A stretch of 64,000 nt of DNA from Sapria himalayana (lineage: Eukaryota > Streptophyta > Magnoliopsida > Malpighiales > Rafflesiaceae). Each line of letters starts with the position of its first letter. The first letter of the stretch is position 1. Shown here one piece after another: positions 49,838-62,723 of this stretch. The notes beneath the pieces are model-generated. The model had not been told where the DNA came from. It did no database searches and saw nothing but the letters and a program-made list of their open reading frames with translations. Both the position numbers and the translations under genes were made by a program. The stretch covers positions 60,037 through 124,036 of the forward strand of contig JAREIK010000810.1 in NCBI GenBank assembly GCA_029783825.1, read 5' to 3'.

Positions 49838-52079
49838 ATGGCTAGGGGGTTTCATGATGTGGATCTGTCGGATACATCTATCTTGGTATGCAAGATAGAC
49901 ACTGATAACACTTAGCAGATACAGAGCAGGTACATAATTTATTAATTAGCAATTACTATTAGTAATTTTAACATGTAATTTATACATAATCACTTTTAAA
50001 TTTGGTTGTTTTCGTTGCTTATAGCTTCAGGAGATCCTCTGCCCTCGACAATAGATGAGAGTCTTCATTACTATGTGGAGGATGGATATTTGGATTTAGC
50101 CATACATGATTAGGGCTGGATTTTATGGTATGGATCGTTTGGGCCACATTGTGATCGATTGGCCACTTATCACCTCACTCATCGAGAGATGGTGGCCCGA
50201 GACACACACATTTCATGTGCTAGTAGGTGAGATGATGATTATCTTATAGGATGTCGTCATCCTCCTTGGCCTTCGTATCCAAGACCCAGCAATCACTGGC
50301 ACATGTGTTTGATATGGAGGTGTTGTGCGTAGAGTTGCTCGGTGTCATCCCATCCATCGATGCTATCAGAGGAGCCACTATCTCCTTGTGGTGGTTATGT
50401 ATCTAGTTATACACCCCACCACCTGTAGCAGATGAGGTCACATTAGAGCGTTGTGCATGTGGGTTCATCTTAGTGCTTATTGGATCCTTCTTATTTGTGG
50501 ACAAGAAGGGTGTGCATGTTCTAATGTTCTTTCACTCACTACATTGAGATTTGATGGATACTACGGTATATAGTTGGGGTGGTGTAGTGCTATCACATAC
50601 ATACCATGAGTTATGGCGAGCTAGCTTAAATCATAGCCATGGTATTAGCAGTTGTATTACACTCATATAAGTATGTAATAAATGAAAATGTATGTTGTTA
50701 TGTATGGATGATTTGTCATATTTTTCTTAACGCAATATACAAATTACAATATTATGACCCACTTTCTCATTATTTTATATTCAGCTATGGTCTTGGGAGA
50801 GACTTCACGTCGGGCGGCCCAATTTTGGGCAACCACACGCAGATATAGCACCACCACCCGCTCATGCCTTACAAGATGCTGATGTCGATTTCGGGGATGG
50901 TGACCTACCTAAAGCTTTTTGCAATGGATTACCAGCTCAATCATTGGCAAAGCCAGAGGTAGAGCTAGCTTTTTCACTAGGGTTTAGATGAAGAGTACCT
51001 TTGACATGGGTGAATAACCCATCGGGTGTACTCCTCCTAAACTGAGATCAACTAGATGCATAGACTTCTGATCAAGTAATGTTTATGTAAAATTATATGG
51101 TTCTATATTAATTATATTCATATTATTGTAAATTTTATTGATATTATGTGTTCACATGTAGGTGACATGGCAACCATTCGTGGGAGAGTTACTTGATCAG
51201 CTCTCATATATCTGCTAAGCTGATCAGGAGATCTAGAAGATGATGTCACAACTTATTTGTTTCAAGATTGTTGAGTGGCATCATCCAATTAAAGCTTTGC
51301 ACCCATTTGGGATGCTTCAAGAGATACCTCCAACTTGCTCTTACGAGCAACATTTGCATGCAATGGATGCACGTAGATGATACCAGTGTGATTGGGTGAT
51401 GTATCATGCAACATACATAAAATTATAGGAGACATGAGTGGCTAGGATTATCACTTCACCCCATAAGGTAGTTTTAATGGACTTTCATTATCCATACATG
51501 CAGTTGTATCATCGTATTACATGATGTTTAATGACACCATTACTTCATAGGGATGATATGGGGTTCCATACTATAGCCGGTAGTATGGATCTTTTGGTAT
51601 GTTAGAATCAAGTGTTTCTGAAATATTTTGCCTAATTTTTAATAATTAGATTATGTAATTATAATTTTTTTTTGGTTCAACCAGATTGCCGCTATGGTAA
51701 ACATAGCTATTCGCTCTCGTGTTGGTACCCTTGGTGCTTTATGTGACATACATCATATTGCCCGATCGGTGTTACACCAGATTGGTGAAGACCATCATAT
51801 CACTGGGTACACTAAAGAAGCTTCGACATCACATTAACCATTTATTAGACCTCCAATGTCATCAACACCATCACGTATGCATCCCATTCGAGGTAGAAGG
51901 AGAGGGAGAGCGGGAATTGATCACAAAGGTCATGCTCGAGATGGTGGGTTTGGTCATGGTTTAGATAGTGAGAGTGGTTTAGGTACACTTCTAGTCGACA
52001 ATGCCTACTTTTTACCCATCATCCAAGATGTTTATACCCCCGTACACTTGCATATCACCTTACATACCCACTCAAATTG
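49838..52079 (+). pseudogene. Plant mobile domain (MAIN-like) gene, five exons, broken
   Basis: Plant-mobile-domain proteins include MAIN/MAIL meristem factors and transposon-carried relatives. Exon 1 (49838-49929) starts MARGFHDVDLSDTS. Exon 2 (50025 to about 50671) gives AGFYGMDRLGHIVIDWPLIT, SLIERWWPETHTFHVLVGEM, ICGQEGCACSNVL and YHELWRASLNHS. Exon 3 (50785-51075) gives LWSWERLHVGRPN. Exon 4 (51162-51596) gives WQPFVGELLDQLSYIC, VEWHHPIKALHPFGMLQEIP, HLHAMDAR, DWVMYHATYI. Exon 5 (51685-52079) is an Arg/Gly-rich tail. GT and AG borders are preserved, so this is a genomic copy. At least a dozen in-frame stops make it a pseudogene. Confidence 0.85.
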
Positions 52080-52290
52080 ACGCATCACCTTCCCTACCCC
52101 CATATTGACACAATTCCACTAAAAGTGCTTGTTCCTTCTGATTATCCAAGATATTCTCTGATCATCTTGGACACAATTCCTACTAAAGTTGTGTGTGTGT
52201 GTTAAATTTATCTTCTTCAAGTCTTTTAAATAAATATGCTTATCTATTTTTTGTTGCATGTGATGTTTTGTGTGTTTTGATTGAAACAGA
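52080..52290. other. Spacer between PMD pseudogene and next exon
   Basis: Short, with a 12-base TG tract near 52191-52202 and an inverted feature around ATTATCCAAGATATTCTC. No gene. Confidence 0.4.
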
Positions 52291-52541
52291 AAGGAGGGTA
52301 CATATTTTGTTGCCAAGGTGAAATCAAGTTTGAGCCACTCTCTATGATGCCTCCAACAACCAATATCTTTAAGAGGTTGTTCATACATGGGATTAGATTG
52401 CGAGAGTACTTCTTGACTATGCACAAAAAAAGGCTGGAGGCACCTGCAACTCTTTTTATGGGACATGGGAGAAATGTGTTAGTTCTGCATCATAGATATG
52501 ATTTGATGTTTAGCATTCTTATGTATTTGTTGGATGATTAG
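52291..52541 (+). pseudogene. Unrecognised exon-like open frame in segment E
   Basis: After an acceptor (GATTGAAACAG at 52280-52290), an uninterrupted frame reads KGGYIFCCQGEIKFEPLSMM, PPTTNIFKRLFIHGIRLREY, FLTMHKKRLEAPATLFMGHG, RNVLVLHHRYDLMFSILMYL and LDD to the stop at 52539-52541. Codon content is gene-like and there are no stops in over 80 codons, unlike every other captured piece here. I do not recognise the family. It could be the last exon of the PMD-bearing unit or a separate capture. Confidence 0.4.
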
Positions 52542-52849
52542 AACTCATGTGTGTGTGTGTTAGCTTGAGATATGGGTTAAATTTATTTTTTAATTTTTTC
52601 AGTTGGATACAATAGAATCTATGTATCCTATAATTTAATTTTTTGCACTTGAGATGTGGATAATTAGAAGACTGATGAAAATTTCTATATAATATGCAAA
52701 TGCTGAATTGTTTGTAGCTACAAGGTTTGGTGGGGAGGAGGAGGCCACTGGTGGAATAAATGGCTGAAAAATTCGGGGGGTTAGGTGAAAATGAATAAAA
52801 GAAAAATGGAGGAAGGGAGAAGAAGATCAGACAGGGATAAACTCGTTCA
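52542..52849. other. Segment E interior
   Basis: AT-rich, then a GGGGAGGAGGAGG-type purine stretch near 52730-52840. No gene seen. Confidence 0.4.
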
Positions 52850-53135
52850 AAAGCTAGTGTTATGAATGACAGATATTAGTTTAATTAAATAGCCTTCGTC
52901 CCCAATGCCAGCATTTGAAAATTTTTAAATTCAAAAGCTGGCATTGAGAATGACGACTATTCATTTGATTAAATAGCAGTCATTCATAAAGTTGGCATTT
53001 AATAATTTTTGAAATTCAAATGCTGGCATTGTGAATGATGACAATTGTTTTAATTAAATAGTCATCATTCCCAATGCCGACATATGAAAATTTTTAAAAA
53101 TCTATAGCCAAAATTCACAATGCCAGCCTCTAATT
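52850..53135. repeat. Tandem palindromic TGCCAGCATT / AATGCTGGCA repeats
   Basis: CAATGCCAGCATTTGAAAAT is followed by its inverse (AAAGCTGGCATTGAGAATGA), then GACTATTCATTTGATTAAAT, and the pattern recurs about three times (near 52900, 52990 and 53080). Each unit of roughly 90 bases can fold on itself. Similar GCCGGC/GCAGGCATT sequence occurs near 6604-6650, inside the TIR element of copy A, so these may be remnants of one TIR family. Confidence 0.6.
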
Positions 53136-53480
53136 TTTAAAATTCAAAAGCATGACTATTAATATTAAATTCTAAAAATAAATTTCAAGATAATTATTTA
53201 GTGAGGATTTTTTCTATAGCTAATTAGCTAGGAAATATCCATCAATAAATTTGTTGATAAATTTTCCGTCAATCTTTATACAAAAATCTAAGATAATATT
53301 GGCTAGAGATATTGTTCCATCGAAAATTTTTATCACTACTCCATCAAAAATCCATCACAACTTATTCATTTGATATAAAATCAAACATATCTTGCTATTC
53401 CCTAGCTAATCCCTTTGAAATTAGCTAGGGATTATTTACCTAGCAAATTTTCATAGCTAAATAGATAATTTCTTATAGTG
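53136..53480 (-). repeat. CACTA 5' subterminal region and terminus of segment E
   Basis: Motifs AATTAGCTAGGAAATATCC, ATTGGCTAGAGATATTGTTC and TTAGCTAGGGATTATTTAC precede TTTCTTATAGTG at 53469-53480. The last 80 bases align with copy B's 5' end almost throughout. The following bases TATGTGCC lead straight into the TCTA array. Confidence 0.75.
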
Positions 53481-53484
53481 TATG

Positions 53485-55835
53485 TGCCTATCTATCTATA
53501 TATCTATTTATCTATGTATCTATCTGTATGTCTGTCTATCTATATGGCTATCTATATATTTATATATCTATATATTTATCTATTTGACTATTTATCTATT
53601 TATCTATTTTTCAATCTATCTATCTCTTCTATTTATCTAACAATCAAACAATTAATCTGTCTATCTATCTATCTATATATCTATCTATCTATTTATCAAT
53701 CAATCAATCTATCTATCTATCTATCTATCACTATCAATCTATTTGTCTATCTATCTATCTATCTCTCAATCAATCTAAATATCTGTCTATCTATTAATTT
53801 ATCTCTCTATCTCTCTATATATCGGTCTATATATCTATCTATATATCTATATATAAATCTATCTATTTATCTATCTATCTTTCTATATTTCTATCTATCT
53901 AACTATATATCTATCTATCATTCTTTCTTTCATTCTATCTTTCTATCTATCTATTTATCTATCTATCTTTATATATATCTTTCTATTAATATATATATCA
54001 ATCTGTCTATCAATCTATCTATAAATATATCAATCAATCAATCTATCAATGTTTCTATTAATGTGAACAAATATTGATCCATATTTATGTCTATCTATCG
54101 GTATATCTATCTTTCTATCTATATATCTGACTATCTAGGTGTCTATCTGTTTGTCTATCTATCTATTTATTTATATGTCCATTTATCTATCTATATATCT
54201 ATATATCTATATATCTATTTGTCTATCTATATATCTATCGATCTATCTATCTATTTATCTATCTATTTGTCCATTTATTTATCTATCTACCTATCTATCT
54301 TTCATTATATCATTCTATTTATCATTTAATCTACCTATTTGTCCATCAATGTATCTATCAATCTATTTGTCAAAATATGTATCTATCTATTTGTCTGCCT
54401 GTCTGACTATATATCTATCTATCTATTTGTCAGTTTGTCTATCTCTCTATTTGTCTATGTGTCTGGTTGTCTGAATGTTTATCTATCTATATGTCTGGAT
54501 ATCTATTAGTCTTTCTATTTGTCAATCAGCCTAACTACAATCTACCTGACAATTTGCATGCATAAATATTTGTATGTTTATTTATCTATTTATCAATCAA
54601 TCAATCAATCCATCTATCTGTCAATCTATCTACCTATTTGTCTATCTATTTGTCAATGTATCTATCTATGTATTTGTCTATCGATTTTTCTATCTATGTG
54701 ACTATCTATCTATCAATCTAACTAAATATATATCTATCAATATATCTGTCTATCTATCTATCCACATATTAATCTATCTATCAATCTATATGTCTTTTTA
54801 TCCATCCATCTATCTGTCTATTTATATGACTATCTATGTATATATTTATCTATGTATCTATCTATCTGTCGATTTGATTATCTATTTGTATATCTATATA
54901 TTTATCTATCTATCATTCTGACTATCTATCTATCTAATCAATCTGTCTGTTTATCTATCTTTCTTTCTATCTTTTTAAAAATTTGTCTATCTATTCATCT
55001 AAATATCTATCTACTTATCTATGTATCAATTTTTCTATCAAACTATCTAGCAATTTATCAATCTACATGTTTTTCAATCTATATATCTTTCAATCTATTA
55101 ATCTCTCTATCAATTTTTATATCAAATTGTATATCAATCTATCAATCAAGCAATCTATAAATCTAACTATTAATCTATCTATTAATTTTCCTATCAAACA
55201 ATAAATCTATCTATCTATCTTACTATCTGTCTATCTATATGTATCCTATGTGTCTATCTATATGTCTATTTATCTATTTATATAACTATCTATTTATCTA
55301 TCTATCTATCTATCTGTCTATCTATCTGTCTGTCTGTCTATCTATATATGTATTTGTCTGTCAATCTATCTATCTATCTATCTATGTATCTAATTATCTA
55401 TCTATCTATATATCTAACTATCTATCTATCTATTTATTTATCTATTATCTATCTATTGTCTATCTATCTATCTATAAATCTTTCTGTCTATCTTTCATAT
55501 ATCATTATCTCTATCTATATGGCTATCTATCTATCTTTCTATTTATCTATCTATCTGTCTGTCTATCTATCTATCTAATTGTATATCTATCTATCTATCT
55601 ATATGTATATCTTTATATTAGTTCTACTTATCAATTTATTTATCAATAAATCTACCTATTTTTTTATCAATCTATTAATCAATTTGTCTATCAAACTATT
55701 TATGATCTATTAATGTGTCTATCAATTTATTTATATATCTTTCTATTTTTCTCCCTATCTATCTATCTACCTATCTACATGACTATTTGTTTGTCTATCT
55801 ATCTATTTATTTGTATATCTATCTATCTATCTATA

Positions 55836-55870
<35 letters not shown>

Positions 55871-56767
55871 CTGTCTATCTGTCTATCTGTCCATCTGTCT
55901 ATCTATCTATCTGTCTATCTAACTATCTATCTATTTGTCTATCTATCTATCTATTTAGATGTTTGACTATTTGTCTATCTATCTATCTTTTTATCTATCT
56001 ATCTATATATTTGTGTATTTATCTATCTATATATATGCCTTTCTCTCTATATAAGTATCTATCTATCGATCTCTCTATCTATATGATTATCTATCTATCT
56101 ATCTATCTTTGTAATTATTTGTCTATCTATCTGTCTATTTATCTATCTATCTATCTGGATATTTATTTGTCTATCTATTTTTCTATCTAATTGTCTATAT
56201 ATACATCTATCATTCTACCTATATATATATATATATATATGTTTGTCTATGTATCATTCTATCAACTATCTATCTATCATTCTTTCTTTCTATCTAAAAA
56301 TATATTTATGTATCTGTCTTTCAATTTGTCTATCTATATGTATATCAATCTCTCAATCAAATTTGTATATGAAACTATGCATCAATATGTCTATCACTAT
56401 ATCTATCATTCTGACTCTTAATCTATCTATTAATATGGCAATCAATCAATCAATCAATCTATTTATGTGTCTCTCAATCAATCAATTAATCAATCTATCT
56501 GTCTATCTATGTATCAATCTATGTGTCTATCTATATGTCTGTTTATTTGTCTATGTATCTATCTATTTGTAAATTTATATATCATTCAATTTATTTATCT
56601 ATTTTTCTATCTATCTATTTATCTATATATTTATTTATATATATGTATGTATATCTGTCTATTTATATATCTTTCTATTTACATGTCTATTTGTCTATTT
56701 CTCTATTTATCTTTCTGTATATCAATTTGTCAATCTTTCTGTATAACTTTTTGTCTATCTATCTGCA

Positions 56768-56800
<33 letters not shown>

Positions 56801-59800
56801 ATTTATCTATCTATCTATATATCTATCTGGCTATTTATTTTTCTATCAATCAATCATTCTATATATCTATCTATCTATCTTTCTTTCTATCTTTCAATCT
56901 AAAATCAATCAATATACCTATTTGTCTATCTATTTGTTAATCAATCTATATATCGAACTATTTATCTATCTATATATTTATCTATCTCTATGTCTATTTG
57001 TCTGTCTCTTTTTCTGCCTATCTATATGTTTATCTGTCTAGTTGTCTAATTTTTTCTCTTAAAGTCTATCTTGCAAACTATCTATCTACATGACTGTCTA
57101 TTTTTCCTAACTATTTGTCTGACTATCTATCTATTTAAATGTCTATCTTTCTATCTATTTATATATTTATATAACTATCTATCTATCTATATGTCTGTCT
57201 ATCTACCTATATATTTGCCTATCTATAAGTCTATCTATATGTCTATCATCTTTCTATCTATCTGACAATATATCTGTCTATCTATTTATATATTATCTGT
57301 CTATCTATCTATATATATATATATATATCTATCTATATATAAATCTGTCCATCTGTCTTTTTATTTATCTATTAATCTATCTAAATGACTATTTATCTAT
57401 CTAACTATCTATCAATATATCTGTCTATCTATCTATTTATCTATCTATCTAGATGTCTGTATATCAATTTTTCATATATCTATCCATCGATCTATCTAAT
57501 AATCTATTTATTGATCTATATATAAATCTATCTATATATCTATCTATATATCGATATATTTGTCCATCTATCTTTATATATATTTGTCAAAAAATCTATC
57601 TATCTATTTATATATTTTTATATTTATCTATCTATCTATTTTCCTATCTATCTATCTATCTACCTATATATATATATAAATCTATCTGTCTTTCTATCTA
57701 TCTTTTAATTTGTCTTAGCTATCTATATATTATTCTCTCTATCAATTTGTATATCCAACTATGTATCAATCTATCTACAAATCTATATATCTATCTATTA
57801 ATCTTTCTATCGATCAATCGATCTATCTTTCTACCTATATTTTTATCTATCTATCTATCTATTTATCTATATGTCTTTATATGTGACTATCTATCTGTCT
57901 ATCTATCTATTTCTCTGTCTATATATATATATATATATATATCTATCTATCTCTCTATCTATTCGTCAATCTATTTGTCTATGTTTCTATCTATCTATTT
58001 TTCTATCTTTTTATCTATCTTTTTGTCTATTAATTTTTCTATCTATCTATCTATCTTTCTATCAATATATCTATTTATCATTCTATTTACCTATATATAT
58101 ATCTATCTTTCTGGTTGTAAATGTATCCATCTATCTCTCTATCTATCAATATATCTATCTTATTGTAAATGTATCCATTTATATTTTTATCTATCATTTT
58201 ATTTGTCAATCTATGTGTCTATCTATCTTTCTATGTATCAATCTATCTATTTTTCTAACTATCTATCTATATATTTATCGATCGATCTATCTCTAAATTT
58301 ATCTGTCTATCAATATGTCTATCTACCAATCTAATAATCTATCTATCTATCTATGTATCTATATATCTGCCTATCTATTTATATATTGATCTATCTATCT
58401 ATCTATCTATTTATCTTTCTATCTATCTATATATCTATCTTTATATGTGTGTATTTATCTTTATATTAATCTATTTAACTTTCTATCCATCTTTCAATAT
58501 ATCTATCTATCAATATATCTATCTATCAATCTATCTAATTATCTGTCTCTCCCACTATCTATCTATATATCTATTTATCTCTCTATCTATCTATTTGTCA
58601 ATCAATCAATCAATCTGTCTATCTATCTACGAGTCTATCCTTTTATCATCTTTTTTCATATCTATATGTCAATCAACCTCTTTTTCTATCTATCTATCTA
58701 ACTGTCTATCTATCTATCTTTTAGTCTATCTATCTATCTATATATTTGTTTATCTATCTTTGTAATAATACATCTATCGATCTATCTATTTATTTATCTA
58801 TCTATCAAATAATCCATCTATTTGTCTATCTATTTGTCTATCTATCTATTTTCTATTTTTCTATCTATCTATCAATCTACATGTTTATCTATTTAATTAT
58901 CTATCATCATATCTATTTATCTATCTATCTGTCTAATATCTATCTATCTATCTATTTATCAATTTGATTATTTTTTATTTATCTATATGTATATCTATTA
59001 TCTATCTATCTATGTATCTATCTATATAATAATTAATCAATCAATCTATCTATTTCTTTATCAATCTTTCTGTCTATATAACTATATATCTATCTATTTT
59101 TCTGTCTATATATCTATATATCTAAAATTTTTTTATCTAGCTATCTATCTATATATCTATCTATCTATTTATGTATCTATCTATTTATTTGTCTATCTAT
59201 CTATCTATCTGTCTATCTATATATCTATTTGTCTATCATTTAATTTGTAAATATTTCTATCTATGAATCTATATATCAATCTGTCTATTAATCTTTATAT
59301 CAATCTATCTATAAATTTATCAATCTATATATTAATATGTCTACCAATGTGTCAATCTAAATGTTTATAAATCAATCAATCAATCATCTGTCTGTCTATC
59401 TGTATATCTATCTATTTCTCTATATATGTGTTTATCTAACTATCTAACTATCTATCTATCTATTTATCTATCTATCTATCTGTCTAACTATCTATCTTTT
59501 TATTTGTCTAACTATATATCTATTTATCTACCTATCTATCTATATATCTATCTATCTTTATATATATCAGTCTATCTATCATTCTATCTATCTGTCTATC
59601 TTTGTAACTATATATATATATATATATATATATGTATCTATCTATTTCGCTATCGATATGTCTATCTATCTATCTATCTACCTATCTCTATAACTATCTA
59701 TCTATTTATCTTTAATCTGCATATGTATCTGTTTATCTATCTATCTAGCTATCTATCTATTTATCTATATATATATATATATATATATATCTATCTATTT

Positions 59801-62692
59801 GTCTATCTATATATCTATCAATCAATCAATATATCAATCAATTAATCTATCTATCTATCTATATCTTTTTTGATATGTATATCAATTTTTATAATAATGT
59901 TTATATCAATCTATCTATCAAAGTATTTATCAATATGACAAATATCTTTTAATCTTAATGTCTCTATATATGAATATCTATATATCAATCTACTTATATA
60001 TCTATCTATTTATCTGTCGATCTATCTGTATGTCTATCTATTTGTATATCAATCAATCACTCAATCTAGTTAACTATTTATATATCTACCAAACTATCTA
60101 TCTATCTATCTTTTATAGGTCTATATGTTTGTTTGTTTTATTTGACTATCTATCAATCTTTCTGTCTATTTATTTGTCGTTCTATCTTTCTAAATAACTT
60201 TTTATGTCTTTGTCTTTCTCTCCATCTATCTGTCATTCATTCTATAAATCTAGTTGTCGGTGTGTCTATCAATTTATCTATCTATCTATCATTGTATATA
60301 TTTGTCAATCTATTATTCTATTTATTTGTCTATCTTTCTAGCTATTTATCTTATATTATTTCTTTCTCTATTTTTATTTGTCTATATATCTGTCTATTTA
60401 TCAATCTATGAATTTGTTTACCAAACTATCTATCTATCTATATAATATCTATTTGTCTGTATATTTGTCTATATATATATACATACATACATACATATAT
60501 ATATATATTTATATATATCTATCTATCAATATATCTATTAAACGATATATCTATATGTTTATCAATCTATTTGTCAGTTTATCTGTATGTTTGAATGTCT
60601 ACTAATTTGTCTATCTATATTTCTATCTATTTGTCTATCTATTTGCATCTTTATCTATTTGTCTGTCATATGTCTATATGTCTATCTATTTATCAATCTA
60701 TTTGTCTATCTATCTCTCTATCTATCTACCTGTTTATGTATTTATCTATCTATCTATCTATCTATCAATTTGTTTAATAATCTGTCTATTTATGTGATAA
60801 TCTAGCTGTCTAATTATCTATTTATTTGTATAACTATCTATCGATCTGTCTATCTAATATTCTATTTATCTATATGTCTGTCTAATATTCTATTTATCTA
60901 TCTGTCTGTCTATCTATCTATCTATCTATCTATCTCTATATCTATTTGTATATCTATCTGTCTATATATATCTCGAATAATCTATCTATCTCTCTATCAA
61001 TCTATCTATATGTATATTCATCTATCTATCTATCTCGCTAATAATCTACATATTTATCTATCTATATATCTATATAATCTATCTATATATATTTCTATCT
61101 ATTTGTCTATTTATCTACGTATCTATCTATCGATCTATATATTTATTTATCTTTCTATAATTCTATCTCTCTATCTTTCTTTCTATATTTCTATATATCT
61201 ATCAATCTATCTGTCTAACTATCTATGTGTCTATCTATTGGTCTATCTTTCTCCCTATCTATTTATTTACATATATATCTATCTATTTATCTATCCATCT
61301 ATATGTATATCCATTTGTCTATCTATTGATCTATCTATTTATCTATCTATCTATATATTTAATTATTTGTTTATTTATTTGTCTAATGATATGTATATCT
61401 ATCTATCTATTGAATGGAAGATATATTTGTATATCTATTTATCTATATTTTGAATGGTTTATATATTTGTATATCTATCTATCTAATAGTCTATTAATTT
61501 GTCTATCTCTCTTTCTATCAATCTATCTATTAATTTGTCTATCTATCTACCCATCAATCTGTCTATTATTATTTTTATAAATCTTCTAATTTATATTTTC
61601 TATCTATCTATCTATCTATATATCTATCTATATATCTATCTCTATGTCTATTTATATGTTTATATATCTATCTGTTTATATATATATATATATATATATC
61701 TATCTATCTTTCGTTCTATATATATAACTTTTTATATATCTGTCTATCTGTAGTTATATCTATCTATCTTTCTAACTATATATCTATCTATTTGTATATC
61801 TATTAGTCTATCTATCTGTCTATCTATTTGACTATCTATATTTTTATCTTTCTATCTATCTAATAGTCTATTTATCTTTCTGTCATTCTATCTTTTTATC
61901 TATCTATCTTTCTTTCTTTATTTCTATATAACTATCTATCTAATCTAACTATCAATATGTTCTTCAATCTATCTATCTATGTATCTATATATCTATCTAT
62001 TTAACTGTTTATCTCTTTGTCTATCTATCTATTTTTCTATCCATTTATCAATATGTATATCAATTTCAATATCTATCTGTCTATATATTTATTTATCTAT
62101 CTATCTATATGTCTTTCTAGTTGTCTATCTATTTGTCTATCTATCTATCTATCGATGTTTTATCAAGCTAACTATATATCTTTCTATCTATCTATCTATT
62201 AGTCTATTTATCTCTCTATATATCGGTCTATCTATCTATCTATTTATCTATCTATCCATATATGTGTCAGTCTGTCTATCTTTATATTTAATTATCTATC
62301 TTTATATTTATCTATGTATCTTTCAATTTATTTATCTATCTATTTATCTTTCTATCTAACTAACAAACTATCTATCTATCTATTTTTCTATCTATATATC
62401 TATCTATCCATCCATCCATCTATCTATCTATTTTTCTATCTATCTATCTACCTACCTATCTATCCATCAATCGATCGATCTATCTATCTATCTGTTTATC
62501 TATATAGCTATCTGTCTATTAGTTTGTCTATGTGTCTACTTATCTTTCTAACAATTTGTCTATCTATCAATCTAAATATCAATATATCGATATATATGTG
62601 TCTCTATCTATCTATCTATCTATCTATCTGTCTATCTGTCTATTTATTTTTCTATCTATTTGTCTATCACTCTATCTATCAATATGTCTATC

Positions 62693-62723
<31 letters not shown>

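Larger units (their letters stand above)
49421..53480 (-). mobile_element. Segment E: CACTA-family element with 5' terminus, PMD cargo
   Basis: The right end shows the family 5' order: ATTCCCTAGCTAATCCC, TTAGCTAGGGATTATTTAC, then TTTCTTATAGTG ending at 53480 (reverse complement CACTATAAGAAATTATC). Subterminal TAGCTAGGAAATATCCATC motifs run from about 53200. The left side meets array 2 near 49420 without a visible CACTA end, so the 3' end is missing or hidden. The cargo is a plant-mobile-domain pseudogene and one unassigned exon, both on the plus strand. No transposase was found. Confidence 0.55.

Noticed and set aside
57453..58334. Long Tyr-Leu-Ser-Ile-rich open frames in the arrays (also 13444-14076, 46565-47128, 48783-49439, 53478-54077)
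   Set aside because: TCTA repeated has no stop codon in any frame, so long frames arise automatically on that strand. The peptides are direct translations of the repeat, with no signal, domain or start context.
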